A stretch of DNA of 64,000 nt, taken from contig CM076948.1 in NCBI GenBank assembly GCA_039566865.1, positions 23,199,001 to 23,263,000 on the forward strand, given 5' to 3'. The notes beneath the pieces were generated by a model. The model saw only the letters and a list, made by a program, of their open reading frames with translations, had not been told where the DNA came from and made no database searches. Below, one piece after another: positions 41,087 through 51,446 of the stretch (positions are counted from its first letter, which is position 1; each line of letters begins with the position of its first letter). Made by a program: the position numbers and the translations under genes. This DNA is from Aurelia coerulea (lineage: Eukaryota > Cnidaria > Scyphozoa > Semaeostomeae > Ulmaridae).

Positions 41087-44000
41087 GAAAAGTCGTTGAA
41101 AAACTTTCTGTGACAGCACGGTGCTTGCTCCAAGCAAGAATCCATTTTTTGGTAGGTCATGATAGAAATACGTGGGACACATTTTGAAGATTGGTCAGTT
41201 TCAGTTTTCAGTTTTCATTATCAACAAATATATCTAAATACATCAATACATCAAAGACTACAAATAAATTACAATTTTTACCTAAATTAAATAAAGACAA
41301 TCAATATACAGATGACAATATATTAGTACACAAGGATACACTACAAGGATACAATTACACCCAACACAAAGAAATGCAAAGAGACATGGTACAGTACGAA
41401 ACATAAGTATTTAGATATATTTGTCTAAGGAGGAGCTCTCTAATAGGTAAACTAATCGAGAGAGAGCCCCCCCATCTAAAAACTAAAGAACAAGGAAAAA
41501 CTTTTCTTAAGAATAAACACAAAACCAGAAGATGCCTCCAAAGAACTAAATGTTGGTGTAAAATCAAAGACCATAACCATTGACAAAGAATTCCTTCAAT
41601 TTTGATTTGAAAATATTAAATGAAACTGACATTTTAATGAAAATAGGTATGACATTCCATAGTTTAGCACCAAAATACTTTATAGACCTTAGACCATAGA
41701 GAAAGGTATTCCTTATGGATTGAAAAATGTCACCCCTAGCTGCCTGACGAGTTTCATGACTGTGAACAGTGTTACTGAGCGTAAAGTAGTTGAGAAAATG
41801 AGAAGGAGAAAGTCTATTGAGAGACTTGCAGACAAATTTGAGTATATCATGATGTATCATGTCTTTTAGTTTAAGAATTTTTAGAGAAAAGAAGATTGGT
41901 GTTGAAGGAGAGAAAAGGGGCTGAAAGGAGATAGACCTGAGTACTTTTTTCTGCAACAAGAAGAGAGGTTCAAGGAAAGTATCATAGGAGAGACCCCAAG
42001 TTGATGAACCATAGCTAAGAAAGGAAGAGAAAATAGAGAAGTAAAGATTTTTCAGAATATCCTGTGGAAGGAGGTGTCTAATTTTGAAGAAGATCCCAGA
42101 TGTCCTGGAGAGTTTTTTAGTCAACTCAGAAATATGGAATTTCCAGGAAAGATGCTCATCCATCAGCACGCCCAAAAATTTAACATATCTAGATCTGGTC
42201 ACTAATTTCTTACCAAATTTAATAAGAATATGCTCAGGCAATTTCTTTCTAGGGGAGTGAAATACAACAAAGTTTGTTTTTTCAATGTTCAGAGCTAATT
42301 TATTAACTTCAAGCCATGACTTTACTTTTATCAGTTCTTTATTGATTTTATACTGAAGCTTTGCAATATTTTCAGTTTCAAAATAAATATTTGTATCATC
42401 TGCAAACAAGAAGAAAGAAAGCACTTTGGATACATTAGGCAGGTCATTTATATAGATTAGAAACAGTAATGGACCAAGTACAGAGCCCTGAGGAACACCA
42501 CAAGTAACTTTGCTAAGACTAGAAGAATGATTGTTGATTGAAACATATTGAAGTCTTTCCGTAAGGTAGGACTCAAACCAGTGCAGTGCTGAGCCTCTTA
42601 TTCCATAGTGACTAAGTTTTTGTAGTAGAATGTTATGGTTGACAGTATCAAAGGCTTTTTGCAGGTCAATAAAGATCCCACAGCCAATTCTTTTTGAGTC
42701 CAAAGTAGATTTAATTCTCTCACTTAAACTGATCAATGCATGATCAGTGGAATGACCATTGCGGAATCCAAATTGCATTTGAAACAGGATTTCATGAAGT
42801 TCTAGAAAATTGTACAAGCGTTGATGCATGAGCTTTTCAAAGATCTTACTAAATACTGACAGCAAAGAGATGGGTCTGTAATTTGAATTCTTGGAGGCAT
42901 CACCTTTTTTGAAAATAGGAATAACTTTAGCAATCTTTAGTTTATCAGGAAAGATACCATTTAGAAATGATTCATTGATGATTTGAGAGAGCTGTATGGA
43001 AATGTGTGGGTCAAGAACTTTCAATAGTTTGACTGGAATACTATTAGGCCCAGTAGATTTACCCTTCTTAAGTGACTGGATTATCAAAGAAACCTCAACA
43101 GGAACAGTGGGAGATATAAAGAAGCAGCTGTTATTAGAAGAAGCTAGATATCTTAGAGGAGAATTTGAGTTCCTAGGGATTTTACTTGTAATTTTGTTAG
43201 CAACATTGATAAAATAGTCATTAAAGTTGTTGGCAATTAAGTTAGGATCGGTTATCTTATTACCATTCTCATTAGTTATGAATGGGATCGAATTTGTTTC
43301 ACCGCCATTACTTTTCATTTTTATCACACTTCTGATCCCCTTCCAGAGTAACTTCATATTTGATTTGTTTTCAGCAAAATAATGTTGAAAGTAACTTTTT
43401 TTGCTTTCTTTTATCTCATTAACAACACGATTACGAAATAGTTTATAATGGGCATAAACTTCAGAGGATTCTGTATGTTTAAACTGCTGGAAAATTCTGT
43501 CTCTCACCCTCATCATATGTTGGATTTGGTTGTTAATCCATGGTTTGTTTCTTAGTTTCAACGATTTTTTGTTTAATTTCTTTTTTGGACAATGTTTTTC
43601 AACAAGCTGGTTGAGGTTAGTTAGGAATTGATCAAATTTATGGTCAACAGTATGATCATCAGTATTTAGAAATGCAAAATCCATTTTTTGATAGTCATCA
43701 AGGAATTTTGATTCATCAAAATTTTTGTAATTATAAACACAGTAAGAGGAGTTATTATAGTCAGGAGCAGAGTTATTGAAAATAGAAAACTGAGGGAAGT
43801 GATCGGAAATTTGTACTAGGACATTTCCACTTGTTACCTTACAAGATAAATCATTAGAAAAGATGTTATCAATTAGCGTTGCTGTTGAATCAGTTACCCT
43901 GGTTGGTTGAAGTATAAGTGGCTGGAAGTGGTTGGAAAACATAGCATTGATAAATTCACTAGTGAGTGTGTGATTCTCAGAATTTAGTAGATTTATGTTG

Positions 44001-45250
44001 AAGTCCCCCATAATGACAGCAATTTTATTTTCATTGGCAACCTTGGACAAGACTTCTTGCATGTGGTCAATAAAGGCATTGATGTCAGAGCTTGGATGAC
44101 GGTAAGCACAGCAACATAGAATGTTCTTGGATTTAGCATTCTCAATTTCAATCCAGACTGTCTCATATTCACATGAACTAATACTAAGGTCTAGTCTCTT
44201 GTTAGCTTTAAGGACTGACTTAACATAAATACCAACACCTCCAGCAGCACTCTGGGAGGAGGTATAGTGGAATTTGTACCCAGGAAGGTCAACATTTGTT
44301 GAGATGGGCAGTTCAACAGACTCCTTGATTTCAGAAAGACCAATGAGTTGGAAGTCAATACCAATGTTTCCCAAGAGAGCAAAAAGTTCATCAAAATGGA
44401 GTGAAAGGCTCCTTATATTCATATGCAGGACTGAGAAATCATTTGCTGAGGTTTCCAGAGATTGCAGTTCTGAAACATTGTAGTAATTACAGTTTATGTC
44501 AGGCTCAATATTCTCATCAATATCATAATCAGAAAGGTTAGGAAGGTTTTGTAGCTTTGAGAGCATTTCTAGAGTTGGAAGAGAATCAACTATGGAAGGT
44601 AGATCAGTAACATTTGTTCCAAACAGAATCTCATCAGTTACTAAGGTGAATGGAAACATTTGTGAGTTAGTAAGAACTGTACAGGCTAGGCAGTCAAGAG
44701 TTTTTTCCTCAAGAGATGCATATGAAGATGGTGAGATGTCATTGCATTTAATATGGATTTCGTGTTTGCATTGACTGCAAGTAGTGGCTTTTTGATTTTT
44801 ATGAACACGTTTTTGGCAGATGGTACATATTTTGCTATCGTTATGGCAAGTGGTTTCAAACGAGTTAGGCTCTAATTCAAGATTGATTTTTTCAATGATT
44901 TGATCGACTTTTTTTGCTGAAGGCAACATCAATTTTCTGGCTATATAAAATAAATAAATATCAAAAAGTAAATATCAAAAAGAAACAACAAAAGGACTAC
45001 TAATAGTTCCGGGACACTCAGTCCGAAATCAGAAATCTTCAATGTCAGTTGTAAAGGAAGTTTATTGAATTATGTTGACTTTGCGACTGACTATTTACCA
45101 AGTTATAAACAGTCTTCTTGTAGTCTGGAGATAGCCTAATTCAACCAAACATCAATCCAATTTCTAAAGACTTGAAATGCAAAGAGAAAATTGAGGACTT
45201 TAAAATTCCCCCTTCTTTTTGCATTTCTTTCTTTCTGGAGACCTGACAAA
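41087..45250 (-). mobile_element. Full-length L2/CR1-type LINE (4164 bp) with 12-bp target duplication
   Basis: ATTTCTGGGACC lies at 41075-41086 and 45251-45262, immediately outside the element. There is a ~320-bp 5'UTR, a single intact ORF and a ~480-bp 3'UTR. The 3' end lacks poly(A); short GAAAACT repeats occur ~110 bp before the end. The target was the loop of a palindrome whose arms lie at 41039-41069 and 45281-45310. An intact ORF plus an exact duplication suggest a recent insertion. It is in the MATE intron between exons at 46445 and 40515, same strand as the gene. Confidence 0.85.
41564..44929 (-). CDS. LINE ORF: PHD finger, APE endonuclease and reverse transcriptase, 1121 residues
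   Basis: Intact from ATG at 44929. (Numbering here starts at the TTG directly before that ATG, so subtract one for the ATG-start protein.) An N-terminal C4HC3 PHD-type finger has Cys36/39, Cys52/55, His60/Cys63 and Cys81/84. The apurinic-type endonuclease (~165-385) has MNIRSL, LSEIKE, MGDFNINL, IDNIFSN and the terminal SDHFP. The RT (~600-900) has NYRPISLLSVFSKIFEKLM, FIDLQKAFDTVNHNILL with Asp756, CGVPQGSVLGPLLFLIYIND and FADD at ~843-846. A ~200-residue C-terminal domain follows, ending FFVNGYGL. PHD-containing single-ORF elements occur in the CR1/L2 group. All visible catalytic residues are present, so the enzyme may be functional. Confidence 0.93.
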   Translation of the reverse strand: MLPSAKKVDQIIEKINLELEPNSFETTCHNDSKICTICQKRVHKNQKATTCSQCKHEIHIKCNDISPSSYASLEEKTLDCLACTVLTNSQMFPFTLVTDEILFGTNVTDLPSIVDSLPTLEMLSKLQNLPNLSDYDIDENIEPDINCNYYNVSELQSLETSANDFSVLHMNIRSLSLHFDELFALLGNIGIDFQLIGLSEIKESVELPISTNVDLPGYKFHYTSSQSAAGGVGIYVKSVLKANKRLDLSISSCEYETVWIEIENAKSKNILCCCAYRHPSSDINAFIDHMQEVLSKVANENKIAVIMGDFNINLLNSENHTLTSEFINAMFSNHFQPLILQPTRVTDSTATLIDNIFSNDLSCKVTSGNVLVQISDHFPQFSIFNNSAPDYNNSSYCVYNYKNFDESKFLDDYQKMDFAFLNTDDHTVDHKFDQFLTNLNQLVEKHCPKKKLNKKSLKLRNKPWINNQIQHMMRVRDRIFQQFKHTESSEVYAHYKLFRNRVVNEIKESKKSYFQHYFAENKSNMKLLWKGIRSVIKMKSNGGETNSIPFITNENGNKITDPNLIANNFNDYFINVANKITSKIPRNSNSPLRYLASSNNSCFFISPTVPVEVSLIIQSLKKGKSTGPNSIPVKLLKVLDPHISIQLSQIINESFLNGIFPDKLKIAKVIPIFKKGDASKNSNYRPISLLSVFSKIFEKLMHQRLYNFLELHEILFQMQFGFRNGHSTDHALISLSERIKSTLDSKRIGCGIFIDLQKAFDTVNHNILLQKLSHYGIRGSALHWFESYLTERLQYVSINNHSSSLSKVTCGVPQGSVLGPLLFLIYINDLPNVSKVLSFFLFADDTNIYFETENIAKLQYKINKELIKVKSWLEVNKLALNIEKTNFVVFHSPRKKLPEHILIKFGKKLVTRSRYVKFLGVLMDEHLSWKFHISELTKKLSRTSGIFFKIRHLLPQDILKNLYFSIFSSFLSYGSSTWGLSYDTFLEPLFLLQKKVLRSISFQPLFSPSTPIFFSLKILKLKDMIHHDILKFVCKSLNRLSPSHFLNYFTLSNTVHSHETRQAARGDIFQSIRNTFLYGLRSIKYFGAKLWNVIPIFIKMSVSFNIFKSKLKEFFVNGYGL

Positions 45251-45280
45251 ATTTCTGGGACCATTGGTGCCGTGGTCCGC

Positions 45281-45310
45281 TATTTTTTCCACCCATGATT
45301 TAATGTATAC
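45281..45310. repeat. Right arm of the LINE-split palindrome
   Basis: TATTTTTTCCACCCATGATT then TAATGTATAC; inverse of 41039-41069. Confidence 0.75.
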
Positions 45311-45311
45311 C

Positions 45312-45360
45312 GTAAAAGCTCTATTAAGCCCCCGGGGGGCTTATTTGATTTTGGACCCTT
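45312..45360. repeat. GTAAAAGCTCTATTAAGCCC repeat, unoccupied copy
   Basis: ACCGTAAAAGCTCTATTAAG, CCCCCGGGGGGCTTATTTGA. The same sequence at 37.66-38.03 kb (inverted) is split at TTAA by a family J MITE. Confidence 0.6.
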
Positions 45361-45416
45361 TTTTAGTTCTATTACACCACATTTTGCGGTTTAATACAAT
45401 TTTACGAGTTAAGTTA

Positions 45417-45731
45417 CAACAAACAGTAAACTTTGACATTGTATCATAAAAGTCTTGCATCACAGAACATTCCTATAGAACGATTACATGCGCTTTAGCG
45501 AGGCACTCGTGAATTGTTTTCACGCATTTGGTTCAATCAATCAATCAATTCAAACAAACAAAAAAGCAAAACCGGGTATCTTTTTTTGTGAACCAAAAAT
45601 ATTTTCTTTTTATGTTTTGCATTTATTGAAATCAGAATGAAAAGAACGAAATGCGTGAAAACAATTCACGAGTGCCTCTTCTGTGATGCAAGACGTTTAT
45701 GATACAATGTCAGAGTTCACTGTTTGTTGTT
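45417..45731. mobile_element. ~315-bp fold-back element
   Basis: AACAAACAGTAAACTTTGAC and CATTGTATCATAAAAGTCTT at the left are mirrored by CACTGTTTGTTGTT and GACGTTTATGATACAATG at the right. Inner pair CACTCGTGAATTGTTTTCAC and GTGAAAACAATTCACGAGTG. One arm has an extra ~35-bp segment. Confidence 0.8.
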
Positions 45732-46444
45732 TGAAGCGGAGAGACTGTGCAGAGAAAAATATGGACCGAGTAAAGTTTTTACAATTCACCCACAACTGGT
45801 TGTTTCTCATAAAAATTTGCTAAAGTAACAAAGGCAAACGAAGTCACATTGGTGTCTGAGTCATGGGTAAGTGCATTATTTAGCTCAAAAATAACTTTTT
45901 AAGTGCACTGGAACGAATTTTAAGCGAGGAAAAGCTTAGGCCTAAATGATGTCTTTGCCAGAAATCATTAGAAATTGCCTCCAATTTTGAGATATGATAG
46001 CAGTGAAGGAGTTTCGGTTATTGCTCAGGTCAGCATGCATAATAGCTGAAATTTTTATCTGTATATCTCATTTGTAGCGATTTCTATAGATATTTTAACG
46101 AAGGTCACTATTCTTCGACCGGAAAAAGGAACGTAGCTCCGGCGCCAAACAAGCTATTTCCCTGAACATGTAAATAACTCTGGACGGACATCCCCACAAC
46201 TGATTTATTAATAAAAATGCAAATAACTGAAGTGTTTTAGCCTCCACTTCAGTTTTTGTGAGGGTACCAGAAAATTTACCTCAAACGACCGATTTTGTCT
46301 CCAGGAGCTAGAAAGCGGTGATCTCATTGGCTGACAAGCATGAAATTGGATGATTTTCGCATGCTCTGGCAACCAGTAAGGATTTGAGCCTTATCTTTAA
46401 GAGCCATATAACATCGAATAATTCAATTTTACTGAACTTCTTAC

Positions 46445-46577
46445 CATAAACTCCAATACGAGCAACAAAGATGAGAACAGAATAGGTTGGAGTAGCAACG
46501 CATATAAAACCAATAAAGTTGACAATTGCACCATATTTTTGAAATCCAATACCTCGTACAACACCCATCAATACTAT
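46445..46577 (-). CDS. SLC47A1: MATE transporter exon: helices 10-11 region
   Basis: 133 bp, acceptor TTCCTTGCAG, donor GTAAGA. It encodes IVLMGVVRGIGFQKYGAIVN, FIGFICVATPTYSVLIFVAR and IGVY plus G. V.RG.G.QK.GAIVN.IG is a hallmark of eukaryotic MATE proteins. One hydrophobic helix is evident. Confidence 0.95.
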
Positions 46578-46714
46578 CTGCAAGGAAGAAAGGAACCAGT
46601 GTTTTATTACTATAGACGTCAGATCTTTAGAAATATTCCTTTTGATTTTGGGGCTTGATGGTTTTAAGAAACTCTAGAACCAGAAAATTAAAACATTTAC
46701 AAAATATCTTAGTC

Positions 46715-46910
46715 TGCACGTATCCGGATATTTTTGAAAACGCATCTTTTTTGTTGTCCGTTTTGGGTTCGCGTCCACGCGTAGACGGCGTTTTCGGTCA
46801 CTGAAAATGAAACTTTTCGAAAACGCTCTCTAGAGTGGATGTTTGTGAAAATGCCGTTTTCCTGTTGCCATGTGGAGAGGTGAAAACAGAGCTTTTCGAA
46901 AGTGGACAAT
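46715..46910. repeat. GAAAACGC-type dispersed repeat
   Basis: TTTTTGAAAACGCATC, GGCGTTTTCGGT and TCGAAAACGCTC recur. GAAAACGCATCGTTTT is also found after the LINE at 61485. Possibly a MITE; ends not defined. Confidence 0.4.
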
Positions 46911-46959
46911 CAGTTAGCTGTAATTTAGCTACTTTTAAACGCCTACTATAAAGAAATTA

Positions 46960-47078
46960 ATAATAATAATATATAAAAACACACTGTTATTGGTCAACAC
47001 GTTTCGATTAAAATCTTCATCAGTTACTAATGATAACATCATACTACTAATAAAAATAATAATAATAAATGGATAACC
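46960..47078 (-). mobile_element. Penelope-like terminal fragment with a hammerhead-like core
   Basis: On the minus strand: CTGATGA (47023-47017), then A, GATT-TT-AATC, then GAAAC (47005-47001). These are the two conserved hammerhead boxes around a short stem II. Upstream, TTATTAGT can pair with ATTAGTAA as stem I. Downstream GTGTTGACCAATAACAGTG and ATT repeats resemble Penelope-like element termini. No clear GUH cleavage site was found, so activity is doubtful. Confidence 0.35.
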
Positions 47079-47187
47079 ATAGAGTAATGCTGTCTCTGAG
47101 TGCTTTCCTTGTTCTTTTCATAGACAAGTCTATTTACCACTGTACATACCCTCTAAAAATTTGAAGCCAATGTTTGCAAGGGCCTAC

Positions 47188-47257
47188 CTGAGCTCCGTCT
47201 AATAGTTCTGCGAATGAAATGAGGGGAATCGCTTTTGCTGTCATATTTATAACTTCC
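47188..47257 (-). CDS. SLC47A1: MATE transporter exon: helix 9 segment
   Basis: 70 bp, acceptor TTTATTTCAG, donor GTAGGC. It completes Arg and encodes EVINMTAKAIPLISFAELLD and GAQ. It corresponds to DIINLVAQVVPIYAVSHLFEALAC of MATE1. Confidence 0.93.
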
Positions 47258-48199
47258 CTGAAATAAAGACATTGGAAATTACCAACATGGCTCAAACATG
47301 AGGTATCCAAGTACACTAAATGTGCAATTAGGGTCAGGAAGGGGTCGTCAATCCCACCTTTACAGTCACCACCCTCCTTAAGCCGGTTTTCCACTAGGCG
47401 GATTTTTCAGCGCGCAACGCAGCGGAGCGGCTATTGCATTTACATTTTTTTGACAAACATGACCATGTCTTGTCGCTCCGCTACGCGCGTACTTGAAAGA
47501 AGGATCGACTTCAATTTTTCCGCCGCGCTCGATGGCGCCAACCAATCATATCACTCGAAAGCTTTGACACATGACATCAAGACAAAAGCCATGAGCAAGA
47601 CAGGGATTCAAAATGACTGATCAAGATGAGGACACACAGAATCCCTACGGAATGTAGACTAGCTACACTAGTCCCTCGATTTCGCTGTTGTTGTTGTTGC
47701 TGATGGCCAGCTCAATGAGGGACTAGTTGCCAGAGAGTGTCTCAAATCGGAATTTTCAGAACGAAAAACCGGATTGTAATCTGATTGGAGCATTTCGGCT
47801 AAAACAATAGAAAATTTTTTTGTAGCCAATCAACTTTTCCTCTCTTTACTTATTTCTACTGGAAAACCTCCCTTTGAAGTAGAGGCCTGTTTGGTCTGAG
47901 TTTTTCAAGAAGAAGCAATGGCGACTGGCGCTGTCGTCGCAGCTTGATCGATCTGAAGAGCAGAAGCAAATGAAGCTGAAGGAATTTAGCTAGCCATTTG
48001 GCATGATGAAGTGGGCACTGGGAAGAGATATTTGTTTGTGCTCTAACAGGAAATGGCAAAATGTAATGCTGTTGTGATACTTGAGAGGCATTTTCAAGAC
48101 AGCAGTGAGTGTCAGTCTGTCAGTACACTGCAGTGTAGTGTAGGCCTACTCTAAGTTCAGGTTAGTGATTTTTTCGTTTACATTTGGCTCGTGTATTTC

Positions 48200-48385
48200 A
48201 ATTTCAGGGCCTCCAATGACGGGGGGACCGGGGGGGCCGGGGGGCCACGCCCCAACATTTTTGCAAATCATGCCGTTTTGAAAGGCAGCTCATCATGTTA
48301 TTGTGTTGTGGTAATTTTTTGTATCAAGTTTTGCTTGGCCCCCCCCCCACTTTTCTGATCTCGTCGGGGGCCTTGAATTTCTAAT
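48200..48385. repeat. Small G/C-run repeat, possible nested MITE
   Basis: AATTTCAGGGCCTCCAATGA followed by G runs, and at the right CGTCGGGGGCCTTGAATTT after C runs; imperfect inverted ends. Confidence 0.45.
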
Positions 48386-48541
48386 ATTATCTAACTGCAA
48401 GCATGTTGCTTGGCAATGTTGGGCTGTTGTACTTTATCACCTTAACAGTTGTTTTGGTTTGAATGCATTTGATCTGCCAAATAAAACAATCTTTAGATAT
48501 TTTAGAAGTTTAGAATCTTTATAAGTTCCATATTTGATCCA

Positions 48542-48564
48542 ACCCCCCCCCCCCCCCCCCCCCA
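48542..48564 (+). repeat. Poly(C) run
   Basis: 21 consecutive C. Confidence 0.9.
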
Positions 48565-48961
48565 CCCCGTGTTTGGATCACATACGAAAAGGAAAGGGTG
48601 ATATGATTTTTGCTTGTTATTTAACAAGTACTTGTTACTTTATCACATTGATGTTGATGTTCTTAATTCATAGGGGTTTGTTTAAAGCAAGATATCTGCT
48701 TCATTATTATCAGACCTCGCATCAGTATGCATTTAGGTGGCACTTTTCTTGGAGAGAGTTTGTCTATCTGATGCAGCAAATCACTTGGAGCAAATATAAA
48801 GAACAGTTCCCTTGAAAATTCCTTGTACTTCAGTCCTTCAGATACCACTTAACTGATTGCTAATGATAATGTATAATGATGATGAAATGTCTAATCTTGT
48901 CAAGTCTTTGGTTCCTTCCTTTATCTTTGGTCACTCTGAACTTTGGTTACTTTATCTTTGG

Positions 48962-49062
48962 TCACTTTGATAGGGGGGGCTCTCTCCTTGATTAGTTTAC
49001 CTATTGAGAGAGCTCCTCCTTTAAATAATTCTCTCCGTGGTGAATTTATATATATATGAAAA
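48962..49062 (+). mobile_element. 3'UTR fragment of the same LINE family as 41-45 kb
   Basis: GGGGGGGCTCTCTC, GATTAGTTTACCTATTGAGA and GAGCTCCTCCTT match the minus-strand 3'UTR of the full-length LINE (41410-41475), then diverge. Confidence 0.7.
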
Positions 49063-49490
49063 TGAAACTCCTCTGAAATTTCAAATTTGTGTTCACTGTC
49101 CATGCTCAATTTTGTCAGAGTCATAAACTGTCTAAAATTCTTTCAAATTAACATGAATGAAACTTTGTATCAATGTGTTGTTTTCTTGAGTCATATTTTG
49201 ATGATTACTGATCACAGCAGCAACAACAACCAAAATACTAATTCCGTGGTCCGCGTTTTACGCATGTAGCGCTTAGGAAAACGAGGCTATCAAGTTATTC
49301 CGATTTCAGACACTGTTTGGCAACAAGTCTCTGTATTAGCGACAAATCAGTTCTAAGGAGCATACAGAGATTGTGTAGCCAGTCTATACGGAATGTACAT
49401 TATTCTATAAACAACAGCCACTCCGCTGCGCGCGGAAAAATCCGCCAAGTGGGAAAACCGGCTTTAAAGATTCAAAGCTTGTGCTCTTAA

Positions 49491-49795
49491 AGGGGGCTCT
49501 GTCTTCAAATTTTTGTCGAAACAGTGATTTTGCAGTGTTTTGAAAGGCAATATCCCACAAACTTTTCATCTCTTTTTCAAAATGAAAGCGATATTCAAAA
49601 GATACATCTTTGTACTCCACAGAGGACCAAACCAAACATTCATATCTCTTACGATTGTTCCAATATATATGGATTATTGACGGCTACTTTTTGGTGGTTT
49701 GAGTAAAGCCATCAAGCACACTGCAGATAACAATAGACACATTCCTAAAACAATGGTTTTTAAGGATTTATTCACATCTTGGCAACGGAGTCCCT
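49491..49795. mobile_element. TTAA-type MITE family J, copy 2
   Basis: AGGGGGCTCTGTCTTCAAA and CAACGGAGTCCCT, flanked by TTAA at 49487-49490 and 49796-49799. The interior GACGGCTACTTTTTGGTGG relates it to copies at 37.7 and 39.1 kb. Confidence 0.82.
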
Positions 49796-49799
49796 TTAA

Positions 49800-49936
49800 A
49801 GGGGACTTTGCAAGCAGCATACCTTGCATATGCCATCTCTTTGTTGGCGGCCAATTATGTGGAACCATGAAAATGGTGACAGCAAAGAGATCACATTCGG
49901 ATGTATTCACAAAATATGCCGGTTACAAAGGTCCCT
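49800..49936. mobile_element. Second TTAA-bounded element abutting family J copy 2
   Basis: AGGGGACTTTG at the left and CAAAGGTCCCT at the right, with TTAA at 49796-49799 (shared) and 49937-49940. Confidence 0.6.
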
Positions 49937-50058
49937 TTAAGTTGGCGTACAGTGTATCTCTACAAAGAATATTTGCATTCTTTGACAAATCCACCAATCA
50001 AATTAATCGAAATTTCTCTCAGATGCCAAGAATTATAGTTAAAAACTTCGCTATCATC

Positions 50059-50503
50059 CCGGGGGGGGGGGTACTCTCATTATGGCCCAACAGGGGGGTC
50101 CAGTCGGTTTGAGGGTCTTACGAAATGACTACCAAATGGCCCTATTTATTAAATCCTACTACCGATTGGGGGTATTCCAAGATTCCTGGCCAGTTATAAG
50201 ATTTCAACTCTGTAGGCTCCTCCGCACGGCAATATGGTCGTTGCAGCAGTAATTATCATTGAATTTTGAAGTTTTTTGCTTCGTTCAATCAGTTTTTACA
50301 ATAGAAAATTTTGAAAAATTGCAGAAAATTTTTGCTACCAGACGCTACCAAATTGCCCAATTTTTGGTCCACCAACTACCATTTGGGGGTTTCTATAAAA
50401 AGATACTACCATTTGAGGGTATTTTCCAAAAATTTTGCTTTGGGCATCTTTAACCCTGACTGGACCCCCCTGTCAGGCCACAATTGGAGTACCCCCCCCC
50501 GGG
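50059..50503. mobile_element. MITE with exact 9-bp target duplication (Mutator-like or hAT-like)
   Basis: GCTATCATC at 50050-50058 and 50504-50512. Ends CCGGGGGGGGGGTACTC and GAGTACCCCCCCCCGGG; the subterminal GGGGGGTCCAGTCGG and CTGACTGGACCCCCC are also inverted. ACTACCATTTGGGGG-type words recur inside. Confidence 0.85.
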
Positions 50504-50749
50504 GCTATCATCATTTTGCAAGCTATCGTTATTGTCGAAATGCATTGTTTATCCCAATATTTTCAAATGAAATTCTATTATTCTTTTAAATCCCAAGGGT
50601 GTCTGCCACAGCGTTTTCTATTTTTCATTGCATTGAAAAGTGTTCGCTTGGGTGCTAATTGCAGTAAAACCAGGCTTTAAAATTTGACCTGAAAGTTAAA
50701 GCTTGAAGCCGTAAATTTTCAAGCTTAAAATCTTGAAATCTCAACATAC

Positions 50750-50825
50750 CTATCCCTTGTGAAAAGATACGCAATAACGTCCTTTAATATAATCAAAAGC
50801 AAACCAAACATGAGGGTGTATATTG
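50750..50825 (-). CDS. SLC47A1: MATE transporter exon: helix 8 and following loop
   Basis: 76 bp, acceptor CATTTCCAG, donor AG/GTATG. It completes Ala and encodes IYTLMFGLLLIILKDVIAYL and FTRD plus two bases. It aligns with LFAVAFSVLLLSCKDHVGYIFTTDR of MATE1. The KD..... (F)T.DR end is well conserved. Confidence 0.93.
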
Positions 50826-50887
50826 CTGGAAATGAATAAAAATGAATGAATGAAGTGCAACAAGGACAGATAATGTTACAACAGGAC

Positions 50888-51446
50888 TAGCTACTTTTCA
50901 TTGACATCTAGATACAAAGCAATTTGTGATTGCAGACAAAGGGAACTCCATGCTCCGTTGGTCAAGACATAAACAAAAACAAAGCAAGCCACAAAAATTG
51001 CCCTGAAACCTGGGTCGCTATCTCGGTCGTTGTGCATTCCAGAAATGGTTTTTAAAGAGCAAATATTAGCACATATCGAAAGAAGAAGGATGTATCTAAA
51101 CTTTTGCCTCGGGCATTTTAGTTTTTTCGTACAAAAGCTGGGCAGTAAGTGCTTTAATTACGCCTAAAAAGTACGAGAATTGAATCCCCTCCCAATTGGC
51201 TCCTGCACAAAATAAATAAAATGCCCAAGGCAGAAGTTTAGATATAATCTTCTTCTTTCGATATGTTCTAATATTTGCTTTTAAAAACCATTTCTGGAAT
51301 GCACAACAAGCGCACTAGCGACCCGAGTTTCAGGGCAATTTTTGAGGCTTGCTTTGTTTTGTTTATGACTTGACCCACCGAGCATGGAATTCCCTTGTCT
51401 GCAATCATAAAGTGCTTTGTATCTTGGTGCCAATGAACAGTAGCGA
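50888..51446. mobile_element. Long fold-back element F1, copy d
   Basis: CATTGACATCTAGATACAAA at the left mirrors TTTGTATCTTGGTGCCAATG. GTGCATTCCAGAAATGGTTT mirrors AAACCATTTCTGGAATGCAC. The centre is AAATAAATAAAATGC. Confidence 0.78.

Larger units (their letters stand above)
47388..49466. mobile_element. ~2.1-kb DNA transposon with TTAA flanks and ~55-bp inverted ends
   Basis: Left TTAA-GCCGGTTTTCCACTAGGCGG and right CCGCCAAGTGGGAAAACCGG-CT-TTAA. The ends stay inverted through GGATTTTTC, CGCGC and GCGGAGCGGCTATTG. A second pair, CGGAATGTAGACTAGCTACAC and GTGTAGCCAGTCTATACGG, lies further inside. No transposase frame; it carries its own small insertions. It lies in the MATE intron between exons at 50750 and 47257. 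Confidence 0.65.
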
